Shown here: piece after piece, positions 8,434-18,271 of the stretch
Layout of the letters: each line of letters opens with the position of its first letter
Position numbering within the stretch: the stretch's first letter is position 1
Assembly: GCA_030148225.1 (NCBI GenBank)
Contig: JASBTX010000009.1
Span: 1-64,000, forward strand
Reading direction: 5' to 3'
Length of the DNA stretch: 64,000 bases
From: Paracoccaceae bacterium
GTDB lineage: Bacteria > Pseudomonadota > Alphaproteobacteria > Rhodobacterales > Rhodobacteraceae
Notes under the pieces: generated by a model
Seen by the model: only the letters and a program-made list of their open reading frames with translations
Told to the model about the DNA's origin: nothing
Database searches by the model: none
Program-made: the position numbers and the translations under genes

Positions 8434-9105
8434 ATGAACACGAAGTTTGCCCGGGATGAGCCCAAGCTTTCGGCGGCGAAAGCCGATGAGTTGCGACTGG
8501 AACGGGCGTTGACCGCGGGCCGGAGCGCATTTCTGGGGTTTTTGATGAAACGGCTGGGAAACCGTGCCGATGCCGAAGATGTACTGCAGGATTTTTGCCT
8601 GCGCGCGCTCAGGCATGGTGATCAGCTGGGGGATGTGGCGCGCATGGACGCATGGCTATATGCCTTCCTGCGTTCGGCGCTGAACGACCATTATCGCAAA
8701 AAAGGTCGCTCAAGACGGTTGGCCGAGGCCTGGGAGATGGAGCTGCAAACGGCGGAACAATGCGAGGAATCGGCCGAGGCGATGGGCACGATCTGCAAAT
8801 GCGTCGCCGATCTGATCCCCGAGCTTCGCCCGCAGGATGCGCTCTTGATCAAACGCATCGATATTGACGAGGTGGAACACACCACGGTCGCGGCTGATCT
8901 TGGTGTCCGGCCCGGCACGCTGAACGTACGGCTGCACCGCGCCCGCACCGCTTTGCGCAATATTCTGGTGAAACACTGCGGATGCTGCTGCGCGCATGGG
9001 TTTGACGATTGTTCCTGCGGATCCCGGCCCGATGCGGCCTCCCGGGATCATGCGCGTGCCGCTGGCAACACTATCGTCCCGCATGTGCGCGTCGCCCGGC
9101 ACTGA
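8434..9105 (+). CDS. RNA polymerase sigma-70 family (ECF-like) sigma factor with Cys-rich C-terminus
   Basis: NRADAEDVLQDFCLRAL (region 2), AWLYAFLRSALNDHYRKKGR, VAADLGVRPGTLNVRLHRARTALR (region 4), then HCGCCCAHGFDDCSC. Confidence 0.85.
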   Translation: MNTKFARDEPKLSAAKADELRLERALTAGRSAFLGFLMKRLGNRADAEDVLQDFCLRALRHGDQLGDVARMDAWLYAFLRSALNDHYRKKGRSRRLAEAWEMELQTAEQCEESAEAMGTICKCVADLIPELRPQDALLIKRIDIDEVEHTTVAADLGVRPGTLNVRLHRARTALRNILVKHCGCCCAHGFDDCSCGSRPDAASRDHARAAGNTIVPHVRVARH

Positions 9106-9198
9106 AATCCGGCGGTGAAAATGTAACGAATATCCTTTTGCGGCGTCTTCCTTGTGGAACTGTCGAAACAAGCGCCACCCGGCGCGGCAACCGAAAGG

Positions 9199-9492
9199 AT
9201 GAACGCCATGACACTCCAGACCACAACATTCCCCGCTCCACATATTCCGATCCGCGCGCTTGGATGGAGCCTCGGCCTCTTTCTGGCGATAACCTACACT
9301 GTCTGCGTGCTGTTTGACCTTGCTTTTCCGGGCGAAAGCATGACGGGTCTCTGGGCGCCGCTACTGCCATGGGTCGAAGGGATCAGCCTTGGCAGCTATG
9401 TCCTTGGTGTGATCGAGACCCTGATCTATGGCTGGTTTGTTGCGCTGATCTTCGCACCGCTTTTCAACCTTTTCGCTGAAAGGATGCGTTGA
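9199..9492 (+). CDS. DUF5676-like membrane protein
   Basis: IPIRALGWSLGLFLAITYTVCVLFDLAFPGESMTGLWAPLLPW. Confidence 0.65.
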   Translation: MNAMTLQTTTFPAPHIPIRALGWSLGLFLAITYTVCVLFDLAFPGESMTGLWAPLLPWVEGISLGSYVLGVIETLIYGWFVALIFAPLFNLFAERMR

Positions 9493-11261
9493 TGGGCACC
9501 AAGACCGCCAAAGCAAGAAAGCAGTCGGTCATCAAAACAGCCCCAGCCGGTGCCGCGCCCGAAAAGACGGGCGCGGAACTGCGCCGCGATCTGGCAATGG
9601 GCACGAACTATGTGCGGGATGCGGCTGAACGCTGGGTGCTGTTTCTCGATGCGCTGCGGGCGCGTGCCGACAACATGATCGAGCATGAACGTCAGGGCAT
9701 GCCACCCCTGCTGGATTTTCGCTATGAAACACTGCTGGACGCCCGACATTTTGACAGGCCGGCGAATTACGCTCTGCTGCGTATCACCGAAATCGGCGAT
9801 GATTGCTGGGAAGACTGTGTTGACGAGTCTCTGGCCCCGGTGATGGTCATCGACCCAAGGGCCGGGCACGGACCGGGCATTGGCGGATTCAAACGCGACA
9901 GCGAAGTCGGCCTCGCCATGCACGAAGGCCACCCGGTATATTTCGTGGCGTTCCATCCCGAGCCTATGCCGGGCCAGACACTTAGCGATGTGCATCACGC
10001 GCTGCGCCGTTTCGTGGCCGAGGTGGCGCGCCGCCATCCCGATCACCCGCCCGTGCTCTATGGTAACTGTCAGGCAGGATGGGCGGCGATACTGTTGGCG
10101 GCGGATTGTCAGGGGCTTTCAGGTCCGGTTGTTCTGAATGGCTCGCCCCTGTCCTACTGGGCGGGTGAGGCCGGAACCAGCCCGATGCGCATGATGGGTG
10201 CACTCAGCGGCGGGACCTGGGCCGCGCATCTGGCGTCTGATCTGAACGATGGCCGCATGGATGGCGCGAACCTGGCGCAGAATTTTGAGAACCTGCAGCC
10301 TGAAAAGGCGATATGGGATAAATACGCCCATCTCTTTTCCCACATCGACGACGAGCGCGAACGCTTTCTGGAATTCGAGCGCTGGTGGAACGGGTTTTAT
10401 GCCCTGAGCCGGGAAGAGATACTCGCCATCTCTGAGAATCTCTTCATCGGCAACAAGCTTGAACAGGGCAGCTTTCGCATCGATGATGACTGCCGGGCGG
10501 ATCTGCGGCGCCTGCACAGCCCGTTGGTGATCTTTGCCTCGAAGGGGGACAACATAACACCGCCCGAACAGGCGCTGGGCTGGATTCCAAAGGTCTATAC
10601 CGACACGGATGCGCTCAAGGCCGCCGGGCAAAGGATTGTCTATCTGATCAATCCGCATGTTGGTCATCTTGGCATCTTCGTCTCTGCCTCGGTTGCGCGG
10701 TTGGAACATCGCGCCATCCTGGACAATCTGGACGAGATCGAGGCATTGGCGCCGGGACTTTACGAGATGAAAATCGACAATCCCACGGGCGATCCTGATT
10801 GCCGCAAGCCTGCCTACTCCGTCCGGTTCGAGCCGCGCGAGGTCAGCGATATCGGCCCGGCAGAACAAAACGCGGCACTGGAACGGGTGGCGCAGGTATC
10901 ACGCATCAACGAGGCGGCCTATGACATGTTTCTTGGTCCCTGGGTCCGGGCCATGACAACGCCCGCAACTGCAGAAACGCTCAGGGCGATGCACCCGATG
11001 CGCTGGACCCGGCTGATGTTTTCCGAACGCTATAACCCCTGGATGCGTCAGCTGCGTATCGCGGCTGAAAATATGCGCGCAACACGGACACCCATGCCCG
11101 AGGCGCATCCCGCCATTCAGGCCGAACGCGAGGCATTTGCCATCATCGGCTCGGCCATCGGCACCCTGCGCACTGCCCGTGATGAGGCTATCGCCGCAAC
11201 CTTCCGCGCGATTTTTGAGCCTGGGCTGCACTGGCCGGGCAAACCGGAAGGCAAGCAATGA
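9489..11261 (+). CDS. DUF3141 domain protein (alpha/beta-hydrolase, PHA synthase-related)
   Basis: 590-aa ORF; VMVIDPRAGHGPGIGGFKRDSEVGLAMHEGHPVYFVAFHPEPMPGQT...VLYGNCQAGWAAILLAAD. Confidence 0.8.
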   Translation: MMGTKTAKARKQSVIKTAPAGAAPEKTGAELRRDLAMGTNYVRDAAERWVLFLDALRARADNMIEHERQGMPPLLDFRYETLLDARHFDRPANYALLRITEIGDDCWEDCVDESLAPVMVIDPRAGHGPGIGGFKRDSEVGLAMHEGHPVYFVAFHPEPMPGQTLSDVHHALRRFVAEVARRHPDHPPVLYGNCQAGWAAILLAADCQGLSGPVVLNGSPLSYWAGEAGTSPMRMMGALSGGTWAAHLASDLNDGRMDGANLAQNFENLQPEKAIWDKYAHLFSHIDDERERFLEFERWWNGFYALSREEILAISENLFIGNKLEQGSFRIDDDCRADLRRLHSPLVIFASKGDNITPPEQALGWIPKVYTDTDALKAAGQRIVYLINPHVGHLGIFVSASVARLEHRAILDNLDEIEALAPGLYEMKIDNPTGDPDCRKPAYSVRFEPREVSDIGPAEQNAALERVAQVSRINEAAYDMFLGPWVRAMTTPATAETLRAMHPMRWTRLMFSERYNPWMRQLRIAAENMRATRTPMPEAHPAIQAEREAFAIIGSAIGTLRTARDEAIAATFRAIFEPGLHWPGKPEGKQ

Positions 11262-11434
11262 ACTGGATTATTGAAAACTGGGTCGCCATCCTTCTCGTTG
11301 GTGGCATGCTGGTGTTTCACCTCTTTGGCCATGGTCATGGCCGCAGGCAATCAGACGATCCGGTGTCTCGTGTGGCCAACAAAAAACGCAGGGCATCGCA
11401 TGATCAGGGATCCAAAGATGGCCGGATTGGCTGA
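11258..11434 (+). CDS. Small DUF2933-like membrane protein (58 aa; absent as a separate ORF from the supplied track)
   Basis: ATGA overlap with upstream stop; MNWIIENWVAILLVGGMLVFHLFGHGHGRRQSDDPVSRVANKKRRASHDQGSKDGRIG*. Confidence 0.6.
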   Translation: MNWIIENWVAILLVGGMLVFHLFGHGHGRRQSDDPVSRVANKKRRASHDQGSKDGRIG

Positions 11435-12635
11435 GATGCAAAGGTCGACCGTTCTTGTCCTGAATGCGGGCTCATCCAGCCTCAAATTCGCGCTGTTTGA
11501 TGCTGATATATCCGGTCAGGATATTCTGCGGGCTGAGGTGGTTGGTATCGGCACACCCACGGCACACCTGACGCTCGGCCAGGATATTGCGCGTAAAGTG
11601 GGCGCGGCCCGCCTCGACACGTTGCAGGGCGCGCTGGAAGCGGTTTTGTCGCTGCTGGATGAATGTGGCCTTCTGGGGCAGATCAGGGGTGTCGGGCACC
11701 GGTTCGTACATGGCGGGCCGGATTGCGATTGCCCGATGCCGGTCACGTCGGATTTGCGGGCACGGCTGGGCGCGCTCGTTCCGCTTGCGCCGTTGCATCT
11801 GCCGGGCAATCTGGCGGGCGTGGACGCGATCAGCAATCTGCGCCCTGATCTGGCGCAGGTCGCCTGTTTTGACACCGCGTTCCATCATGGCCTGCCGCGC
11901 GTGGCCCAAATGACAGGGCTTCCGCGTGACTTCGAAACGCCGGAACTGCGGCGCTATGGATATCACGGGCTTAGCTATGAATTCATCCTGTCGGCGCTTG
12001 AACGTGACGGGATTGATGTCGCGGCGGAACGGATCATCATCGCGCATCTGGGTAATGGTGCGTCTCTTGCCGCGATCCGGGGCGGCAGATCGGTTGAAAC
12101 CACGATGGGTTTTTCGACCATCGCCGGTGTCCCGATGGGAACGCGTTCGGGCGATATCGATCCCGGCTTGGCGCTGCATCTTCTGCGCGAGGGTGATCTG
12201 ACGGTGCCCGAGTTAGAGGATCTGCTGACGAACCGCGCTGGCTTGCTAGGTCTCAGTGGCGAAAGCCGCAACATGGCCCATCTCATCGATCATCACGACG
12301 AAGCCGCCGCCGAGGCCATCCGGTATTTCTGCTATCATGTCCGGCGACACCTCGTGGCGCTGACCGCCCCGATCGAGGGGCTGGACCGGCTGGTGTTCAC
12401 TGGCGGTATTGGCGCCAACGCCGCGTCTGTCCGGTCGCTGACCCTTGCCGGGTTGGGGTATTTGGGGTTGGAGTTGGACGATGTGGCGAATGAGGCGGGG
12501 CAGGGCGTCATCTCGGCCCCGGACGCACCCGTGACGGTCGAGGTGCGGACCACGGATGAAGAGGCGATGATCGCCGCGCATGTCGCCCGGCTTTGCCCGG
12601 CTTGCGGAGATGAGGAGGTTCGGGCAGCATCCTGA
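11418..12635 (+). CDS. ackA: Acetate/propionate kinase
   Basis: VLVLNAGSSSLKFALF, FDTAFHHGLP, RYGYHGLSYEFI, AHLGNGASLAAI, TMGFSTIAGVPMGTRSGDIDPG, FTGGIGANAASVR. Confidence 0.93.
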   Translation: MAGLAEMQRSTVLVLNAGSSSLKFALFDADISGQDILRAEVVGIGTPTAHLTLGQDIARKVGAARLDTLQGALEAVLSLLDECGLLGQIRGVGHRFVHGGPDCDCPMPVTSDLRARLGALVPLAPLHLPGNLAGVDAISNLRPDLAQVACFDTAFHHGLPRVAQMTGLPRDFETPELRRYGYHGLSYEFILSALERDGIDVAAERIIIAHLGNGASLAAIRGGRSVETTMGFSTIAGVPMGTRSGDIDPGLALHLLREGDLTVPELEDLLTNRAGLLGLSGESRNMAHLIDHHDEAAAEAIRYFCYHVRRHLVALTAPIEGLDRLVFTGGIGANAASVRSLTLAGLGYLGLELDDVANEAGQGVISAPDAPVTVEVRTTDEEAMIAAHVARLCPACGDEEVRAAS

Positions 12636-12652
12636 TCCCCAAACGCAAGGCT

Positions 12653-14155
12653 TTATCCCGCCCGTTCACCCTGTACGGACGGTGCAAAGCCCGCAGCTAG
12701 TTCTGCGACCATCGATTTCGCACCGCGTGAAACCAGACCCGAATAGGCCGTGCGCACGGCGTCGGTAAATTCGCGATCCTCTGCAATTTCAGGGGCAAAA
12801 ACTTCGCCAACCGACAACAGCGCATTGACCTTGGCAGCCGGCTGATCGGCGCTGTCTGAAAGAGACCTTAGCCGGGTGGCCAGCGGGTCACGTACATCTA
12901 TCGTGTCGCCTTGTTCGTCAATGCCACCCACATATCGCATCCAGCCTGCGACGGCGAGTGCTATACCCGGCACGTTCAGGCCCCTTGACCGGGCGACCAT
13001 GGCTGTCCCAAGCAGGCGCTGGGGAAGCTTTTGTGAACCGTCCATGGCAATCTGCCACGTGCGGTGGCGAATGGCGTCGTTTCGGTAGCGTTTCAGCAGT
13101 GCATCGCAGTAGGCGTTAAGGTCTTCGCCCTCTGGGCGGGTCAGTGTCGGGATAACTTCGTGCGACCAGAGACGCTGGCAGAGCCTTGCAAAAGCGGGAT
13201 CGGCAACCGTTTCGGCAATCGTTTCATACCCGGCGAGATAGCCCAGATAGGCCAGTGTCGAATGCGTGCCGTTCAGGCAACGCAGTTTCATCGTCTCATG
13301 GGCAGTCACATCACGCACGAATTGCGCACCTGCGTGGTTCCAATCCGGCCTCTGGTGATCGACGAAATCATCCTCGATCACCCATTGACGGAACGGTTCG
13401 TGAAAAACGCAGGCCTCATCCCGAAAGCCCGTGTTCGTCGCAAGGCGATCAATATCCGCGGGCGTCGTGGCCGGGGTAATCCGGTCGACCATGGTGGCCG
13501 GAAATCGCGCCTCATCCGCGATCCAGGCTGACAGATCCGCATCCCTGATCGCGGCGAATTCCAGCGTCAGATCACGCATCATTGGCCCGTTTCCCGGCAG
13601 GTTGTCACAACTCAGCACGGAAAACGGCCTCATCCCGGCATCCCGCCTGCGGGCCAGCGCCTCTACGATTAGGCCGATGGCCGAACGGGGTGCGTGGGGA
13701 TGCCGGATATCGTGATCGATATCCGGATGATCCAGATGCAGCCTGCGGGTGCTGGGCGCGTGGCAATACCCCTTTTCCGTGATGGTCAGCGAGATAATCT
13801 TGACCGCAGGATCGGCCATGCGCGCCAAAACCTTCTGCCGGTTTTCTGTCGCCAACAGGCACTCCGATATTGCATTGACAACATTGTGTTCTGCACCGTC
13901 ATCGCCAAGCGTGACCGAGGTATAAAGCCCACCCTGCGGGGCAAGCTGATCATAGGCGCGCGGGCTTTGCAGGCTGACCGCAGAAATGCCCCAGTCACCG
14001 CCCCCCCCGGCCAGAACCTCGGCCGTATAGATGGCACCAAAGGCGCGGAAAAAGGCACCGGGTCCGAAATGCACGATCCCGATGGGGTGGCGCGGCTCTG
14101 ACAGGCGGGTCAGCCTTGGGTGATCTGTCACGTGCAGTCCCTCTCCCGCCGTCAC
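12653..14155 (-). CDS. uxuB: Mannitol dehydrogenase-family oxidoreductase, probable fructuronate reductase
   Basis: HPIGIVHFGPGAFFRAFGAIYTAEVL, MVDRITPATTPAD, LRCLNGTHSTLAYLGYLAGYETI; overlaps uxaC start. Confidence 0.8.
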   Translation of the reverse strand: MTAGEGLHVTDHPRLTRLSEPRHPIGIVHFGPGAFFRAFGAIYTAEVLAGGGGDWGISAVSLQSPRAYDQLAPQGGLYTSVTLGDDGAEHNVVNAISECLLATENRQKVLARMADPAVKIISLTITEKGYCHAPSTRRLHLDHPDIDHDIRHPHAPRSAIGLIVEALARRRDAGMRPFSVLSCDNLPGNGPMMRDLTLEFAAIRDADLSAWIADEARFPATMVDRITPATTPADIDRLATNTGFRDEACVFHEPFRQWVIEDDFVDHQRPDWNHAGAQFVRDVTAHETMKLRCLNGTHSTLAYLGYLAGYETIAETVADPAFARLCQRLWSHEVIPTLTRPEGEDLNAYCDALLKRYRNDAIRHRTWQIAMDGSQKLPQRLLGTAMVARSRGLNVPGIALAVAGWMRYVGGIDEQGDTIDVRDPLATRLRSLSDSADQPAAKVNALLSVGEVFAPEIAEDREFTDAVRTAYSGLVSRGAKSMVAELAAGFAPSVQGERAG

Positions 14156-15576
14156 AGCCGATAGGCCGATTTGGCCAATCCGTAGGTCAAGTCACGCGCC
14201 AGTTCAAAGGCGTCCTCCTGTCTGAGCCGTCCTGATCGCACCAGCCCGGCCAGATAGGCACAATCCGCGCGGCGCGATACGTCATGGCGGGCCGGGATCG
14301 AACAAAAGGCGCGCGTGTCGTCGTTGAAGCCGACCGTATTGTAAAACCCGCATGTCTCGGTCGTGACCTCGCGGAAACGCCGGATACCGTCGGGCGAGTC
14401 GAAAAACCACCATGGCGGCCCCAGACGCAGCGCCGGATAAGCCCCGGCCAGCGGCGCCAGTTCGCGGCCATAGGTCGTTTCATCAAGTGTGAACACGATG
14501 ATAGTTGCGCGCGGGTCCATGCCCACCACATCCAAAAGCGGCTTGAGCGCCGCGACGTAATCTGTGCGGGTCGGGATATCAAATCCCTTATCCCGGCCAT
14601 ACCCGGCAAAAACGCTGGCAGCATGGTTGCGCCATGACCCGGGATGTATTTGCATTACCATCCCGTCATCCAGACTCATCCGGGCCATTTCTGTCAGCAT
14701 CTGGCCGCGAAAGGCCTCGGCCTCGTTCGGGGTGCATGTGCCGGCACGGGCCTTCAGAAACAATGCCTCTGCATCGGTCTGGGTCAGGTTTTCGGTCCGG
14801 GCCGTCGGATGGCCATGGTCGGTGGCGGTGGCACCGAATTCCCGGAAATGGGCCCGGCGAACGCGATGCGCGTTCAGATAACCCAGCCATGTGGTGGTAT
14901 CTTCGCCTGTCATCTCGCCCAGCCGGTCAAGATTGGACGTAAACCCCTCGAATTCCGGATCGATCACCGCATCGGGGCGATAGGTGGTGATGACACGCCC
15001 CGGCCAGCCGCTAGCGCGGATCTTGCGATGCCACGCGAGATCGTCCAGCGCGCCCTCGGTCGTTGCCAGCACCTCGATCCCGAACCTGTCAAACAGAGCA
15101 CGGGGCCGGAACGCCTCCTCTGCCAGCCTTGTATCAATATGATCATAGCAGTCATCGGCGTTCTCTGCCGTCAGCGGCGCGTCCATGCCAAAGACATGAG
15201 CAAATGAATGCTCGAGCCACAGCGCAGAGGGCGTGCCGCGAAACAGGTGGTAATGCGCTGCAAAACGCCGCCAGATATCCCGTGGATCGGTTTCAGACGT
15301 CGTGCCATCGACGCGCGGAATGCCAAGCGCATCCAGGCTGACACCCTGACTGACGAGCATGCGGAATACATAATGATCGGGAATGACGAAAAGCTCTGCC
15401 GGGTTGGGAAACCGGGCGTTTTCGGCAAACCAGCGCGGATCGCAATGGCCATGCGGGCTGAGGATCGGCATATCGGCGATGCTGAGATAGATATCCCGCG
15501 CAAGGGCGCGCGCATCCGGTTCGGTGGGAAAAAGCCGGTCAGGATCGGTCAGGAGCATGGTCGGGCGGTCCTGCAA
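14152..15576 (-). CDS. uxaC: Glucuronate isomerase
   Basis: SPHGHCDPRWFAENARFPNPAELFVIPDHYVFRMLVSQGV, MQIHPGSWRNHAASVFAGYGRDKGFDIPT, DDTRAFCSIPARHDVSRR. Confidence 0.93.
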   Translation of the reverse strand: MQDRPTMLLTDPDRLFPTEPDARALARDIYLSIADMPILSPHGHCDPRWFAENARFPNPAELFVIPDHYVFRMLVSQGVSLDALGIPRVDGTTSETDPRDIWRRFAAHYHLFRGTPSALWLEHSFAHVFGMDAPLTAENADDCYDHIDTRLAEEAFRPRALFDRFGIEVLATTEGALDDLAWHRKIRASGWPGRVITTYRPDAVIDPEFEGFTSNLDRLGEMTGEDTTTWLGYLNAHRVRRAHFREFGATATDHGHPTARTENLTQTDAEALFLKARAGTCTPNEAEAFRGQMLTEMARMSLDDGMVMQIHPGSWRNHAASVFAGYGRDKGFDIPTRTDYVAALKPLLDVVGMDPRATIIVFTLDETTYGRELAPLAGAYPALRLGPPWWFFDSPDGIRRFREVTTETCGFYNTVGFNDDTRAFCSIPARHDVSRRADCAYLAGLVRSGRLRQEDAFELARDLTYGLAKSAYRL

Positions 15577-15676
15577 AGAAGTGGCGTTTCATAATGCTGA
15601 AAACAAAGACATCTTTGTCGCCAATGTCCAGTCGGCAGATCAAATGCCACCAGCGGGTGTCGGCGATATCCGCCGT

Positions 15677-17107
15677 TCATGGCCCGGCAAGCAGCCTGAA
15701 GGCCAGTACGAAAAGCAGGAATGACAGCAATGCGTAAACGCCGTTCCACCGCCATGTCAGCGTAGTGGGCGCGATACGGGTGATCGACGCGATCAGCAAT
15801 GTGGCCGACGCATTGGGGGATGCCGACATGCTGAGCGCCCAACCCGCGCCCAGCGCAAAGACGATCAGATTGGGATCGGCCGGAAGCACGGGCAAGGCGT
15901 TGATCACCGCGCTCAGGAACACAACAACCATGATCGGGCTAAGCGCCAGTTGTCCGCCCAGCGTGATCAGCACAGGCAGCGTGGCCAGAACGATCCAGCC
16001 CGGTACCGCCCAGGCCTCGAGCTGATGGGCAAAAAGGTCAATCGGTGCGATCGCCGCCGCTACTTCGCCGATATAGCCCGCCGTACCCAGGATGAAGGCG
16101 CTGCGCGCGGGGTCGCGAACAGTGCGAAAAAATATGTCAATGAGGGTCTGCCCGGCGGATGGGCCGTCACCCGGTTTGTCAGCCGTCAGGCTTTGCGCAT
16201 AAATCCATGCGATCATCACCAGCGGCGCGACCAGCATCAGCGCGACAGCGGCGCGCATACCGGTGAGCATTGCCACGGCCAGCGTTGCAGAAATCAGCAC
16301 AAGGCAGATCAGCGCAAATCGGCGCGCAGAGCGTCGGGGAAGGTGGGGCGGATCAGATCTGGTCCCCGTCCCCTGCACACGCAATCCCTGCCATGTCACG
16401 CGGTCAACAACACGCCCCAGCAACACCATGACGATTGATGCCCCGATCCCCAAGAGGATAACCAGCCCCGTGTTTGCCCCCGGAAACGCGGTAAAGAGAA
16501 CCGCCTGCGTCAACGCGGTAGGCGCCCACATGATCATCCATGAAAACCCTCTCAGAAGGGCGGATATCTGTTGTTGTTCAAGCTGCTCGGCGCTGGGGCC
16601 ACCACCGCTGCGGGCCATCGCCCGCGCCCCGCGTTGGATGAGGGGTGTCAGCAGGCTGATCGCACCGAAATTCAGCAGAACCCCCATCGCATGGCCGCCA
16701 AGGGCAAGAGAATAGTATCGTCGCCCCTGCGGTTGCCGTGTCATGTAGACACCCAGGTCAAGAACCGAGCGCGACCTTTGCGCCGCCTCCTTGAGTAGGG
16801 TCACAAGATAGATAAACGCCCCGAAAAAGGCTGCCCTGTCCAGCGCGTAGAGCATGGCGCTGGCGTCGCCTTTCAGCCAGAGGCCCAGCGACAGGATCAC
16901 CGCCAGCGCCGTCATGGCCCATTCGCGCAGCGTGAAATGCGGGATCAGCGCCGGACAGAGCAGGAGGAAGATCATCCGTGACAGGACCGAGCCCGATCCA
17001 TCGCCCAGATAGAGCCGATATAACTCGGACAGCGACAGGAGGATCAGCACGATGGCCGGAAAGAGTGTCAGGCGCAGCATCAGGATCGCCACAACGCAGC
17101 GGTCCAC
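15677..17107 (-). CDS. Multi-pass membrane protein, putative transporter
   Basis: 476-aa strongly hydrophobic ORF in the uronate neighbourhood. Confidence 0.6.
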   Translation of the reverse strand: MDRCVVAILMLRLTLFPAIVLILLSLSELYRLYLGDGSGSVLSRMIFLLLCPALIPHFTLREWAMTALAVILSLGLWLKGDASAMLYALDRAAFFGAFIYLVTLLKEAAQRSRSVLDLGVYMTRQPQGRRYYSLALGGHAMGVLLNFGAISLLTPLIQRGARAMARSGGGPSAEQLEQQQISALLRGFSWMIMWAPTALTQAVLFTAFPGANTGLVILLGIGASIVMVLLGRVVDRVTWQGLRVQGTGTRSDPPHLPRRSARRFALICLVLISATLAVAMLTGMRAAVALMLVAPLVMIAWIYAQSLTADKPGDGPSAGQTLIDIFFRTVRDPARSAFILGTAGYIGEVAAAIAPIDLFAHQLEAWAVPGWIVLATLPVLITLGGQLALSPIMVVVFLSAVINALPVLPADPNLIVFALGAGWALSMSASPNASATLLIASITRIAPTTLTWRWNGVYALLSFLLFVLAFRLLAGP

Positions 17108-17165
17108 CTACCCGGCGGTGGGCAACCTGTTTGATGCGCTGCCGGTCTCAGCATAACGTGAACGG

Positions 17166-17786
17166 ATGAATGAGTACCGGATCAGCCTCTATCGCCGTCA
17201 CCTGACACCCGAAACCCCCTTGGTTCCGGGACCGGGGCATCATGCCATCTGGCTTAGCGCCGGACATGTCAGCGTGGATGACACCGCGATAGAGATCGGT
17301 GAGGGGGTAGGCTGCGCAGGTCCCGTCAGGGCAGAAGGGCCCCATGCCGAATTGCTGCATTTCGCGGTAACCAGGACAGCGCCGGCGGAGGCCGACGGCG
17401 CGATCATGAGTGAGCGGTTTTCCTGGGATACGGAACATGCGCTTTTGCGGCTCGATCAGGTCAGTTTTCCACCCCATGCCTGTGCATGGCGTCATATCCA
17501 TCCCGGCCCCGGCATTCGCTGCCTGATCCGGGGAGAACTTGAGATCAGGACAGATCATGGTGTGCAGATGATGCGCAGGGGTGATGCCTGGTATGAACCC
17601 GCGAATAACCCGGTTCAGGCCACGGCGGGGGCGCAGGATGCGGCATTTGTCCGGGCGATGATCCTGCCGTTGGAATATCATGGCGAACCGACGCTTCGAC
17701 TGGTTGATCCTGCCGACGCATCGCGTCCGAGGCTTCAGCAGAACCGGCGTTTCGTCGATCAACGCATTCGCCTCCGTCCTGCCTAG
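17166..17786 (+). CDS. Cupin-fold protein
   Basis: HACAWRHIHPGPGIRCLIRGELEIRTDHGVQMMRRGDAWYEPANNPVQ. Confidence 0.65.
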   Translation: MNEYRISLYRRHLTPETPLVPGPGHHAIWLSAGHVSVDDTAIEIGEGVGCAGPVRAEGPHAELLHFAVTRTAPAEADGAIMSERFSWDTEHALLRLDQVSFPPHACAWRHIHPGPGIRCLIRGELEIRTDHGVQMMRRGDAWYEPANNPVQATAGAQDAAFVRAMILPLEYHGEPTLRLVDPADASRPRLQQNRRFVDQRIRLRPA

Positions 17787-18271
17787 CGGGGGCTGTCTGA
17801 CAGGCTAGAGCTTTGCCAGTTCGGGTCAATGTCGGCAGGTTCGCTGGCCAGTCCGGCTGCGTGAACCGCAGTGATTGCGCAATATTCATCCTTTTCCGAT
17901 GTGTCGCCGCTAATGCCGACGGCGCCGATCGTATGGCCCTCACCATCCTCGATCAGCACGCCACCGGGAACCGGCATGAAACGACCATCAGAGGCCGCCG
18001 CCAGGGCATTCTGAAACGCCGGGCGCTGGGCCAGACGATCACGGATCAGCCGGGATGATATCCCCATGCCCAGCGCGCCCCAGGCCTTGCCCAGTGCAAT
18101 ATCGAACCGCAGAATGCCAGAGCCGTCTTCGGATTTGACGGCGATGATCTTGCCCCCGGCATCCAGAACGACGACGGTCAGCGGCAATAGCCCGGCTTTG
18201 CGGCCCTCACGCAGCGCCGTATCGACGATCTCTTCGCCCTGTTGAAGTGTCAGGGTGGGCTTCAGCTTCAT
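17783..18271 (-). CDS. GlcG/HbpS-family heme-binding-like protein
   Basis: LTVVVLDAGGKIIAVKSEDGSGILRFDIALGKAWGALGMG...VPGGVLIEDGEGHTIGAVGISGDTSEKDEYCA. Confidence 0.8.
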   Translation of the reverse strand: MKLKPTLTLQQGEEIVDTALREGRKAGLLPLTVVVLDAGGKIIAVKSEDGSGILRFDIALGKAWGALGMGISSRLIRDRLAQRPAFQNALAAASDGRFMPVPGGVLIEDGEGHTIGAVGISGDTSEKDEYCAITAVHAAGLASEPADIDPNWQSSSLSDSPR

